DNA of 64,000 bases, taken from the NCBI GenBank assembly GCA_037190665.1, contig JBBCJT010000136.1, positions 1 to 64,000 on the forward strand, in the 5' to 3' direction. Both the position numbers and the translations under genes were made by a program. The notes under the pieces are model-generated. The model worked only from the letters and a program-made list of their open reading frames with translations. It searched no databases and was not told where the DNA came from. Below are positions 49,717 through 57,666 of the stretch, piece after piece (position 1 is the stretch's first letter; the number at the start of each line of letters is the position of its first letter). This DNA comes from JBBCJT01 sp037190665 (lineage in GTDB: Bacteria; Pseudomonadota; Alphaproteobacteria; Acetobacterales; Acetobacteraceae).

Positions 49717-51237
49717 ATGGACAGCATACCGGTATCGCAGGACCCGACGCGGAGCGAGGCGGACGGCCCGCCCGACCCGCACGCCCTGTATCGGGAGGTG
49801 GACGGGATGCTGCAGGCGCTGGAGGAGGAGGCCGACGCGATCGCCGCGGACTGGCCGGCCCCCGAGCGCGCGACGTTCGCCGAGGGCCGCGACAACCTCG
49901 CCCGCTATCTCGCCCTGCGCCGCCGCGACCTGCGGCCGCTGCAGCGGGCGCTGATGGTGCTCGGCCTGTCCTCGCTCGGGCGGCTCGAGGGCCGGGTGGT
50001 GCCGACGCTGGAGGCGGTCCGCGCCTCGCTCGCCGCGCTGGCCGGCCTGCCCGCCCCGGCGCGGCCCGGCTCCGCCGCGTTCTTCGCGGGCGAGCGGATG
50101 CTGGAACGCCAGGCGGCGGAGGTGCTGGGGCCGGCGAACCCGCAGCGCGCGACGCGGCTGATGGTCACCTGCCCGTCCACGGCCGCCGACGCGCCGCATT
50201 TCATGCTCGACCTCGCGCGGCGCGGGGTGGAGGCGGTGCGGATCAACTGCGCGCATGACGATGCGGAGGCGTGGGGCCGCATGATCGGGCACCTGCGCGC
50301 CGCCGAGGCCGCGACGGGGCGGCGCATGCGGGTGCTGATGGATCTGGCGGGCCCGAAGATCCGCACCGGCGGCGTGCTGCCGCCGGCACGGGGCGTGCGG
50401 ATGGAGGAAGGCGACCGGCTGGCGATCGTACCGCCGGGCGGGCTGGAGGCCGCGCCCGCGGGCACGGCCGATTTCGTCGCCGAGTGCACGCTGGGCGAGG
50501 TGATCGGCATGGTGCAGCCCGGCCAGCGCGTGTTCGTTGACGACGGCAAGTTCGGCGGCGTGATCGAGCAGGCGGCGTCCTGGGGCCTGCTGGCGCGCAT
50601 CGACCACGCGCCGGAGGACGGGGCGAAGCTGAAGCCGGAGAAGGGGATCAACTTCCCCGACACGGCGCTGTCCTGCGCGGCGCTGAGCGACAAGGACCGG
50701 CAGGACCTCGCCTTCATCGCCGCCAACGCGGACGGCGTCGAATACTCCTTCGTGCAGTCGGCGGAGGATGTGCGCCTGCTGCAGGCGGAGCTGGCGCGGC
50801 TGCGCCCGGATGACTGGCAGGCCCTGTCGCTGGTGCTGAAGATCGAGACGACGCGCGCGGTGCGCGCGCTGCCCCGGATCGTGGCGCAGGCGGCCGCCCT
50901 TCAGCCGACCGCGATCATGATCGCGCGCGGCGACCTCGCGGTGGAGATCGGCTTCGCGCGGCTGGCGGAGATGCAGGAGGAGATCCTGTGGCTCGGCGAG
51001 GCGGCGCATGTGCCGGTGATCTGGGCGACCCAGGTGCTGGAGACGCTGATCCGCAAGGGCGCGCCGTCGCGCGGCGAGATGACAGACGCGGCGATGGGCG
51101 CGCGCGCCGAGGCGATCATGCTGAACAAGGGGCCGTACCTGCCGCAGGCGATCGCCGAGCTCGACACGCTGCTGCGCCGGATGGGCGAGCATCAGCACAA
51201 GAAGACGCCGCAGCTCCGCCGGCTGACGAGCTGGTAG
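49717..51237 (+). CDS. Atypical pyruvate kinase-like protein
   Basis: 506 residues. Residues 1-145 are an Ala/Glu-rich helical extension. A pyruvate-kinase barrel follows: RLMVTCPSTAADAPHFMLDL, VRINCAHD, RVLMDLAGPKIRTG, the catalytic lysine in LVLKIETTRAV and the metal-binding MIARGDLAVEIGFARLAEMQ. The barrel ends with SRGEMTDAAMGARAEAIMLN where the enzyme has its allosteric C-domain, but here the chain stops about 30 residues later. It lacks that regulatory domain and has a changed SxG substrate loop. Whether it makes ATP from phosphoenolpyruvate is uncertain. Confidence 0.85.
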   Translation: MDSIPVSQDPTRSEADGPPDPHALYREVDGMLQALEEEADAIAADWPAPERATFAEGRDNLARYLALRRRDLRPLQRALMVLGLSSLGRLEGRVVPTLEAVRASLAALAGLPAPARPGSAAFFAGERMLERQAAEVLGPANPQRATRLMVTCPSTAADAPHFMLDLARRGVEAVRINCAHDDAEAWGRMIGHLRAAEAATGRRMRVLMDLAGPKIRTGGVLPPARGVRMEEGDRLAIVPPGGLEAAPAGTADFVAECTLGEVIGMVQPGQRVFVDDGKFGGVIEQAASWGLLARIDHAPEDGAKLKPEKGINFPDTALSCAALSDKDRQDLAFIAANADGVEYSFVQSAEDVRLLQAELARLRPDDWQALSLVLKIETTRAVRALPRIVAQAAALQPTAIMIARGDLAVEIGFARLAEMQEEILWLGEAAHVPVIWATQVLETLIRKGAPSRGEMTDAAMGARAEAIMLNKGPYLPQAIAELDTLLRRMGEHQHKKTPQLRRLTSW

Positions 51238-51249
51238 GCCCGCCGCCGC

Positions 51250-52212
51250 CTATTCGATGCGCGCGCCCGAGGCGCGGATCACCGGGGCGAGCTGCGCCTC
51301 GTTCGCGCGGCGGAAGGCGATCAGCGCCTCCGGCGTGGTCCACCAGGGCGTGGCCCCGTTCTCGGTGAACCTGCGCGCGAGGTCCGCGCTTTCGAGCGCC
51401 GTCTTCGACAGCGCCGACAGCCGCGCGACGATCGGCGGCGGCAGTCCGGCCGGGCCGACGACCGACGCCCAGGAGGTGATATCGAAGCCCGGCAGGTACT
51501 CGGCCATGGTCGGGATCTCGGGCGCCATCGGGCTGCGATCGAGGCTGGTGACGGCGAGCGCCCGCACCTCGCCCGCGCGGGCCTCGGCCAGCGACTGGGG
51601 GATGTTGTCGAACATCATGTCCACGCGGCCGGCGATCAGGTCCACATGCGCCGCCGCCCCGCCGCGGAACGGCACGTGCAGGATGTCGAGCTGCGCCATC
51701 TGCTTGAACATCTCGCCCGCCAGATGGACGGTCGTGCCCGCGCCGGGGCTGGCGAAGGTGTACTTGCCCGGGTTGGCGCGGATCAGCTCGATCAGCTCCG
51801 GCACCGACCGCGCGGGCACGTTGCGGTTGACCGTCAGCAGGTTCGGGAGCTGCCAGAGCCCCCCGACATAGGTGAAGTCGCGCTCCACGTCGAAGGGCAG
51901 GTTGGGGCGGATCGTGGGCGCGATCGCGAGCGAGGAGACCGAGCCCTGCCCGATCACGGTGCCGTCCGCCGGCGCCTGGGCGATGACGCCGGTGCCGACG
52001 ATGCCGCCGCCGCCGGCGCGGTTCTCCACCACGAAGCTCTGGCCCGTCAGCTCCGCCATCTTGGCGCACCACAGCCGCACCAGCGTGTCCACGCCGCCGC
52101 CGGGGGCGAAGGGGGTGATGAAGCGGACCGGCTGGGCCGGCCAGATGGTCTGCGCGGCCGAGAAGGCCGGAACGGACGCGGTCGCGAGCAGGCTTCGCCG
52201 TGCGATGAACAT
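51250..52212 (-). CDS. Bug/TctC-family tripartite tricarboxylate receptor
   Basis: 320-residue periplasmic receptor with a signal peptide (RRSLLATASVPAFSAAQT). Mature landmarks: IWPAQPVRFITPFAPGGGVD, LTGQSFVVENRAGGGGIVGT, PGKYTFASPGAGTTVHLAGE and VDMMFDNIPQSL. These are hallmark features of the TTT/Bug family, which bind carboxylates or related small molecules. No TctA/TctB genes flank it. It lies between a pyruvate kinase-like gene (convergent) and dnaA. Confidence 0.93.
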   Translation of the reverse strand: MFIARRSLLATASVPAFSAAQTIWPAQPVRFITPFAPGGGVDTLVRLWCAKMAELTGQSFVVENRAGGGGIVGTGVIAQAPADGTVIGQGSVSSLAIAPTIRPNLPFDVERDFTYVGGLWQLPNLLTVNRNVPARSVPELIELIRANPGKYTFASPGAGTTVHLAGEMFKQMAQLDILHVPFRGGAAAHVDLIAGRVDMMFDNIPQSLAEARAGEVRALAVTSLDRSPMAPEIPTMAEYLPGFDITSWASVVGPAGLPPPIVARLSALSKTALESADLARRFTENGATPWWTTPEALIAFRRANEAQLAPVIRASGARIE

Positions 52213-52301
52213 CGATCCCCCCGTGGCTGCCGCGGCGTCGGGTCGCGCCGCGTCGGGGGGAGCCTAGAACGATTCCCGAAAGGAACGAAACCGCGCCGCG
52301 G

Positions 52302-53732
52302 TCAGCTTTCCAGCATGCGCCGCAACAGCTCCACGTCGTCGGCGAAGCCGGCATCGGCGGCCATCAGCTCGCCGATGCGGCTGACGGCGTGCATCACCGT
52401 GGTGTGGTCGCGGTTGCCGAACTTGCGGCCGATCTCCGGCAGCGAGCGGGTGGTGAGCTGCTTGGCGAGGTACATCGCCACCTGCCGGGGCCGGGCGACG
52501 TTGCGCGCGCGCCGGGCCGACGACATGTCGGTCAGGCGGATGTTGTAGTGCTCGGCCACCTTGCGCTGGATCTCCTCGATCGTGACGCGCCGGTCGTGCG
52601 CCTTGAGGATGTCGTGCAGCACCTCGTTGGTGGTCTCGAGCGTGATCGGCCGGCCGAACAGGTTGGCATGCGCGATCAGCCGGTTCAGCGCGCCTTCCAG
52701 CTCGCGCACGTTGGTCGTGATCTTGTGGGCGAGGAACTCCATCACCTTCTGCGGCACGGCCACGCCCGCGCGCTGCGATTTCGCCTCCAGGATGGAGATG
52801 CGCAGCTCGTAGGTGGTGGCGTGGACGTCGGCGACCATGCCGCAGCCCAGCCGCGTGCGCAGCCGGTCCTCCAGCCCCGACAGGTCGGACGGCGACTTGT
52901 CGGCGGAGACGACGATCTGCTTGCCGGCATCCACCAGCGCGTTGAACGTGTGGAAGAACTCTTCCTGCGTGTTGTCCTTGCCGATCAGGAACTGCAGGTC
53001 GTCGATCATCAGCACGTCGGCGGAGCGGAGCTGCTCCTTGAACTCGATCGTCTGCTGGCTGCGGATCGCCGCGATGAAGCGGTACATGAACTTCTCGGCC
53101 GACATGTAGGCGACCGTGGCGCCCGGGCGGGTGCGCAGGATCTCCCATGCCACCGCGTGCATCAGGTGCGTCTTGCCGAGGCCGACGCCGCCATACAGGA
53201 ACAGCGGGTTGAAGCCCTGGCTCGCCGGCCGGTCGGCCACGCGGCGCGCGCAGGCATGGGCGAACTCGTTCGGCTTGCCGACCACGAAGCTGTCGAAGGT
53301 GAAGCGCGGGTCGAGCGGGGCGGACAGGTCGGTGCGCGGGTCGGCCCGCACCGGCGCGGGCGGGAACTCGCGCACGGGCGGCAGCGGCGGGGCGGCGATG
53401 CTCTCCGCCAGCCCGGCGACAGGCCCGCCCTCGCCACCCTGGGAGACGCGGATATCCAGCGCCTGCACGCGCGCATTCTCGGCCTGCCACAGCGAGAGCA
53501 GGCGGTCACCGTAGTGCTGGCGGACCCAGTCGCGCAGGAAGCGGGTGGGCAGCGTGACGACGATCTCGTCGCCGTCGAGCGCGCCGAGCGTCATCTGTTT
53601 CAGCCAGGTGCGGTACTCGACCTCACCGACTTCGCCACGCAGCCGCCCCCGCACTCGTGCCCACTGGGTCGCCAGAGGGTCGGCGGCGGTTTCGATCCGC
53701 CGCTCGGTGGCCTGGGGAAGCTCCTGCGCCAT
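52302..53732 (-). CDS. dnaA: Chromosomal replication initiator DnaA
   Basis: 476-residue AAA+ initiator that binds DnaA boxes and opens oriC. Domain I is about 22-95 (WARVRGRLRGEVGEVEYRTW), domain II a Pro/Ala linker, domain III has Walker A FLYGGVGLGKTHLMHAVAWE and Walker B DVLMIDDLQFLIGKD. Domain IV has the DNA-binding signature KFGNRDHTTVMHAVSRIGEL. It follows rpsT in the same direction at 449 bases, as in other alphaproteobacteria. Confidence 0.97.
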   Translation of the reverse strand: MAQELPQATERRIETAADPLATQWARVRGRLRGEVGEVEYRTWLKQMTLGALDGDEIVVTLPTRFLRDWVRQHYGDRLLSLWQAENARVQALDIRVSQGGEGGPVAGLAESIAAPPLPPVREFPPAPVRADPRTDLSAPLDPRFTFDSFVVGKPNEFAHACARRVADRPASQGFNPLFLYGGVGLGKTHLMHAVAWEILRTRPGATVAYMSAEKFMYRFIAAIRSQQTIEFKEQLRSADVLMIDDLQFLIGKDNTQEEFFHTFNALVDAGKQIVVSADKSPSDLSGLEDRLRTRLGCGMVADVHATTYELRISILEAKSQRAGVAVPQKVMEFLAHKITTNVRELEGALNRLIAHANLFGRPITLETTNEVLHDILKAHDRRVTIEEIQRKVAEHYNIRLTDMSSARRARNVARPRQVAMYLAKQLTTRSLPEIGRKFGNRDHTTVMHAVSRIGELMAADAGFADDVELLRRMLES

Positions 53733-54181
53733 TTACTCACCTGCCGCCGTGTTCGTCGCTCATCCGGGCAGGTTGCCGCCTGCCGCACGAAATACTTCCC
53801 CCCACGCGTCGAACCCCCGTCCGCGCGGCATGATTGAACCCGGCCTGCCTGGGGCCGGGGCATTTTGGAACATAGCGCCCGCGGGTCGTCGGGCGGCCGC
53901 CGGTCTTCTAGGCTATGAGGCCGGTTTGATACAAGCGGAAACTTTGCACGGACATGACATCGCGAACAGTTTGCTCCAAGTCATTGAAGTATTACTTGGT
54001 GAATATTTCAGGGGTTTGATGAATAGCAGGATAGGCAACGGGTTGGCGGCCGCTGTGATCGGCCTCCGCTGCAGTCCAGTGCTAACGGCCGCATCGCATC
54101 ATGACCGGCCCCGCGGCGCAAGGCCGCGCGGCCCGATTATGCGATGGGAGAGGTCGATTGCGCCACTGTGTGGCGCACGGG
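53733..54181. other. dnaA-rpsT intergenic region
   Basis: 449 bases without a gene. The part at about 53925-54030 is far more AT-rich than the rest of the window and contains CCAAGT-N12-ACTTGG (53976-53999). I looked for DnaA boxes (TTATCCACA and near variants) and saw none, so this is more likely the dnaA promoter/leader than oriC. Confidence 0.5.
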
Positions 54182-54451
54182 TTACGCGGCGGCCAGCGCC
54201 TTGATGCGGGCCGACAGCCGCGACAGCTTGCGCGCCGTGGTGTTGGCATGCGCGACGCCCTTGCAGGTCGCGCGCTGCATCTCCGGCTGCGCGACGCGCA
54301 GCGCTTCCTGGGCGGCCTTCTTGTCGCCCGAGGCGATCGCCTGCTCCACCTTCTTCACGAAGGTCCGCATGCGCGAGGTGCGCGCCTTGTTGCGGGCCGT
54401 GCGGACGGCGGTCTGGCGGATACGCTTCTGGGCGGAGGCGGTGTTGGCCAT
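54182..54451 (-). CDS. rpsT: 30S ribosomal protein S20
   Basis: 89-residue small-subunit protein that binds 16S rRNA. ANTASAQKRIRQTAVRTARN, then a long basic helix bundle and the C-terminal THANTTARKLSRL-type motif (HANTTARKLSRLSARIKAL), are standard. Start 54451 is an ATG. Position between enoyl-CoA hydratase and dnaA is conserved in the alphaproteobacteria. Confidence 0.97.
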   Translation of the reverse strand: MANTASAQKRIRQTAVRTARNKARTSRMRTFVKKVEQAIASGDKKAAQEALRVAQPEMQRATCKGVAHANTTARKLSRLSARIKALAAA

Positions 54452-54592
54452 GGGTCGGATCAGGTCTTCGTGCAAACGGTATGGCCGGGCGGACCCGGCG
54501 GAGGCCGGGGGTCTACGTGGCCCCCCGGCCGGAGTCAAGGAAACCCAGACCGGCGCCGGGTGGGGGCGTCCGGCCGGGGGCTCAGCGGCGGC

Positions 54593-55387
54593 TCACCGCC
54601 CGACGAACTGCGGCTTCCGCTTCTCCGCGAACGCGGCCATGCCTTCCTTCTGGTCAGCGGTGGCGAACAGCGACAGGAACAGCTTGCGCTCGTAGCGCAC
54701 GCCCTCGGTCAGCGTGGTGTCGAAGGCGCGGGTCACCACGTCCTTGGCCACCGCCACCGCGACCGGGCTGAGGCCGGCGATCTTGCGCGCGGTCTTCAGC
54801 GCCTCGTCCATCAGCTCGGCGGCCGGGACCACGCGGGTGACGAGGTTGGCGCGCTCCGCCTCGGCGGCGTCCATCATCCGCCCGGTCAGGATCATGTCCA
54901 TCGCCTTGGACTTGCCGACCGCGCGCGTCAGCCGCTGGGAGCCGCCCGCACCCGGGATGATGCCGAGGTTGATCTCCGGCTGGCCGAACCTCGCCGTGTC
55001 GGCGGCGATGATCATGTCGCACATCATCGCCAGCTCGCAGCCGCCGCCGAGGGCGAAGCCGCCCACCGCCGCGATCACCGGCTTCTGCACCGTCAGCACC
55101 GTTTCCCAGCGCTTGCCGATGAAGTCGTCGAAATAGATGCCCGGATAGGTCCGGTCCTTCATCTCCTTGATGTCGGCGCCGGCGGCGAAGGCCTTCACCT
55201 CGCCCTTCTCGTCGGGCGCGCCGGTCAGGATGATGGCGCGGATCGCGGGATCGGCATCGAAGGCGCGGAGCTGGTCGCCCAGCTCGCCCATGAGCTGGTC
55301 GCAGAGCGCGTTCAGCGCCTTCGGGCGGTTGAGGCGGATGATGCCCACCGCGCCGTCGGTCTCAACCAGGATCATCTCGTGCGCCAT
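54593..55387 (-). CDS. Enoyl-CoA hydratase
   Basis: 264-residue beta-oxidation hydratase adding water to 2-enoyl-CoA. Both catalytic glutamates are visible: one in LGGGCELAMMCDMI and one in FGQPEINLGIIPGAGGSQRL. FAAGADIKEMKD forms the oxyanion hole. This is the textbook form, unlike the two crotonases at 33606 and 46747. It starts 36 bases from the mutM stop. Confidence 0.95.
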   Translation of the reverse strand: MAHEMILVETDGAVGIIRLNRPKALNALCDQLMGELGDQLRAFDADPAIRAIILTGAPDEKGEVKAFAAGADIKEMKDRTYPGIYFDDFIGKRWETVLTVQKPVIAAVGGFALGGGCELAMMCDMIIAADTARFGQPEINLGIIPGAGGSQRLTRAVGKSKAMDMILTGRMMDAAEAERANLVTRVVPAAELMDEALKTARKIAGLSPVAVAVAKDVVTRAFDTTLTEGVRYERKLFLSLFATADQKEGMAAFAEKRKPQFVGR

Positions 55388-55423
55388 CCGCTGCCGCTCC
55401 GTTTCGTGACGGGCGGGCCTTAA

Positions 55424-56263
55424 CTAACGCTGGGCGCGCGGGCAATAGAAGGTGGATCGGGCGGACTGCACGATGCGGCGGATCCCCGGGCAGGCGCCGG
55501 GCGCGCAGCCCGGGCAGGCCTCGCCCTCCCGGCCGTAGACGCGCCATGCGTGCTGGAAGTAGCCCAGCTCCCCGTCTGGCTGGACGTAGTCGCGCAGGCT
55601 CGACCCCCCGGCGGCGATCGCCTCCCGCAGCGTGGCCTTGATCGCGGGCGCGAGCCGCGCGGCGCGGGTGCCGGCGACCGTGGCGGCGATGCGGCGGGGG
55701 CTGATGCCGGCGCGGTGCAGCGCCTCGCAGACATAGATGTTGCCCAGCCCGGCGACCGTGCGCTGGTCCAGCAGCACGGCCTTGATCGGGCTGCGCCGGC
55801 CGGCGAGCGCGGCCGACAGCACGTTGGCGTCGAACGCGTCGTCCAGCGGTTCCGGCCCCAGCCCGGCGAGCAGCCGGTGCGCGTCCTCCGCCGCGGTGGG
55901 CAGCAGGTCGAGGCTGCCGAAGCGGCGCGGATCGACGAAGCCCACGGCCCAGCCGTCCTCGCTGTGCAGCGTGACGTGCTCGTGCGGCGGTGGGGGCGCG
56001 TTCGACCCCGGCGGGCGCAGCACCATGCGGCCCGACATGCCGAGATGGATCAGCGCGCTCTCGCCGCTTTCCAGCCGCATCAGGATGTACTTGGCGCGGC
56101 GGCGGAAGCCGGTGACGCGCGTGCCGGTCAGCCGCGCGGCGAGATCGGCGGGCATGGGCCAGCGCAGGTCCGGCCGTGCGGCGGCGGCGCGGACGATCCG
56201 CCGGCCTTCCAGCCGGGCGGCAAGCCCGCGCATCACCGTCTCGACCTCCGGAAGTTCTGGCAT
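55424..56263 (-). CDS. mutM: Formamidopyrimidine-DNA glycosylase MutM (Fpg)
   Basis: 279-residue base-excision repair enzyme removing 8-oxoguanine and other oxidised purines. MPELPEVETVMRGL provides the catalytic P1 and E2; the H2TH region is present (LDQRTVAGLGNIYVCEAL). The C-terminal zinc finger is irregular: CPGC is followed by an extra Cys in APGACPG, and the final pair CPRC is CPRA, so the four cysteines are spaced 3+1 rather than 2+2. It follows an HTH gene by 3 bases. Confidence 0.95.
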   Translation of the reverse strand: MPELPEVETVMRGLAARLEGRRIVRAAAARPDLRWPMPADLAARLTGTRVTGFRRRAKYILMRLESGESALIHLGMSGRMVLRPPGSNAPPPPHEHVTLHSEDGWAVGFVDPRRFGSLDLLPTAAEDAHRLLAGLGPEPLDDAFDANVLSAALAGRRSPIKAVLLDQRTVAGLGNIYVCEALHRAGISPRRIAATVAGTRAARLAPAIKATLREAIAAGGSSLRDYVQPDGELGYFQHAWRVYGREGEACPGCAPGACPGIRRIVQSARSTFYCPRAQR

Positions 56264-56266
56264 GCG

Positions 56267-56572
56267 CTACTGCACGTCGTCGTCCGCGACCGACCCGCCT
56301 TCCCCCTCCCAGCGGGAGATGGCGCGGGTCTCGCGGCGGTTGAACTTGAAGCGCACGCCCACCCCGCGCGTGCTGTCGGGCAGGAACATCGCCCCGTTCG
56401 CCTCGAGCGCGGCCTGCAGCTTGTCGCGCACCTGCCGGGGCGGGGTCTGCATCTCGTTCTCGAAGCCGCGGATCGTCGCTTCGTCCACGCCCGACAGCGC
56501 GGCGAGGCGGTTGAGGCTCATGCGGAGCAGGCCGCGGGCGGCGCGTAGCTGGTCGGCATTGATGGTGGGCAT
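56267..56572 (-). CDS. XRE-type helix-turn-helix protein
   Basis: 101 residues. The HTH spans about 5-60: ADQLRAARGLLRMSLNRLAA followed by LSGVDEATIRGFENE, a typical phage Cro/C1-like domain. The C-terminal part, ending WEGEGGSVADDDVQ, is acidic. It is 3 bases upstream of mutM and divergent from ubiE, so it may be co-transcribed with mutM and control one or both. Confidence 0.8.
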   Translation of the reverse strand: MPTINADQLRAARGLLRMSLNRLAALSGVDEATIRGFENEMQTPPRQVRDKLQAALEANGAMFLPDSTRGVGVRFKFNRRETRAISRWEGEGGSVADDDVQ

Positions 56573-56652
56573 CCGGCACCTCCTGCGCGGAGCATAGCTC
56601 AAAGATCCGCGTACCCCTGCGCGCGGCGCGCGGGCTGTCCTACACTGCGCGC

Positions 56653-57390
56653 ATGAGCGAGACGGTGGATTTCGGCTTCCGGCAGGTGAAGCGGGCGGAG
56701 AAGGCGGGGATGGTGAAGGAGGTCTTCGCCTCCGTCGCGCGCCGCTACGACGTGATGAACGACCTGATGTCGCTCGGCATCCACCGGCTGTGGAAGCGGG
56801 AGTTCGTCGCTGCACTCGACCCCCGGCCGCAGGCGCGGCTGCTCGACCTCGCGGGCGGCACCGGCGACATCAGCTTCGGCTGGCGGCGGCGCGGCGGCGG
56901 GCCGGCGCTGCTGACGGACGTGAACGAGGCGATGCTGCGCGTGGGCCGGGAGCGCGCGGCGGCGCGCGGCCTGCTCGACGGCCTGTCCTTCGCGGTGGTC
57001 GACGCGGAGCACATCGCCGTGCCGGACCGCAGCATGGACCGGGTGTCCATCGCCTTCGGCCTGCGCAACTGCACCGACAAGGACGCGGTGCTGGCCGAGG
57101 CGCGGCGCGTGCTCAGGCCCGGCGGGCGGTTCCTCTGCCTGGAGTTCTCCCGCCTGCGGATCGGCGCGCTGGAGCCCGCCTATCATGCGTGGTCCTTCCA
57201 GGTGCTGCCGAAGCTCGGCGCGGCGGTGGCGAAGGACGCGGAGTCCTATCGTTATCTGGCCGAAAGCATCCGCACTTTCCCGGACCAGGAAACGCTGGCG
57301 GCGATGATGCGGGCGGCCGGGTTCGGGCAGGTGCGCTGGCGCGACCTGTCGGGCGGGATCGCGGCGATCCACTCGGGGACGCGGCTGTAA
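56653..57390 (+). CDS. ubiE: Ubiquinone/menaquinone C-methyltransferase UbiE
   Basis: 245-residue SAM-dependent C-methyltransferase of quinone synthesis. VFASVARRYDVMNDLMSLGI at the start, LLDLAGGTGDISFGW (SAM site), DRVSIAFGLRNCTDKDAVLA and FPDQETLAAMMRAAGF are family signatures. Length is about normal. It is divergent from the HTH/mutM pair; 80 bases separate the starts. Confidence 0.97.
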   Translation: MSETVDFGFRQVKRAEKAGMVKEVFASVARRYDVMNDLMSLGIHRLWKREFVAALDPRPQARLLDLAGGTGDISFGWRRRGGGPALLTDVNEAMLRVGRERAAARGLLDGLSFAVVDAEHIAVPDRSMDRVSIAFGLRNCTDKDAVLAEARRVLRPGGRFLCLEFSRLRIGALEPAYHAWSFQVLPKLGAAVAKDAESYRYLAESIRTFPDQETLAAMMRAAGFGQVRWRDLSGGIAAIHSGTRL

Positions 57391-57666
57391 CGGCAAGCGG
57401 ACGCAAGTCACCCCGGCCCCTGTTCAAGACAAGAGCAGGCACGTCGAGGCCATATCTTCGGTAACGACGCCTTTCACCTCGCCAGTGCTTGCGGGTGTCT
57501 TGGAATCGTTTCCACGCCGGCGGGACTGTTCCGACCCTGTCAGGATTCTTGACAGAGCGAATCGATGTCCCCAAAAAGCGCAGGCATTTCAAGGTCGTGA
57601 ATTGTGGCACGCCGATTGCTTCGATGAGCCTACGAGAAAAAATCTGCTTCAGGGGAAGCACCCACT
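57391..57666 (+). promoter_or_regulatory. Regulatory region of the PEP-CTERM gene
   Basis: 276 bases with no gene. It has a perfect sigma-54-type promoter at 57605-57620 and two exact inverted repeats upstream that could bind an enhancer-binding protein: TGGAA-tcgt-TTCCA (57501-57514) and CTGTCA-N7-TGACAG (57537-57555). Confidence 0.55.
57605..57620 (+). promoter_or_regulatory. Sigma-54 (RpoN) promoter
   Basis: TGGCACG-CCGA-TTGCT matches the -24/-12 consensus TGGCAC-N5-TTGCW at every defined position; the GG and GC dinucleotides are exactly 10 bases apart. The -12 end is 46 bases before the ATG of the PEP-CTERM protein. Expression would need an AAA+ activator, not seen in the window. Confidence 0.75.

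Noticed and set aside
53733..54181. Chromosomal origin next to dnaA
   Set aside because: I read this gap on both strands and saw no DnaA box or cluster of boxes. The AT-rich part alone does not define an origin, so I only report it as an observation.
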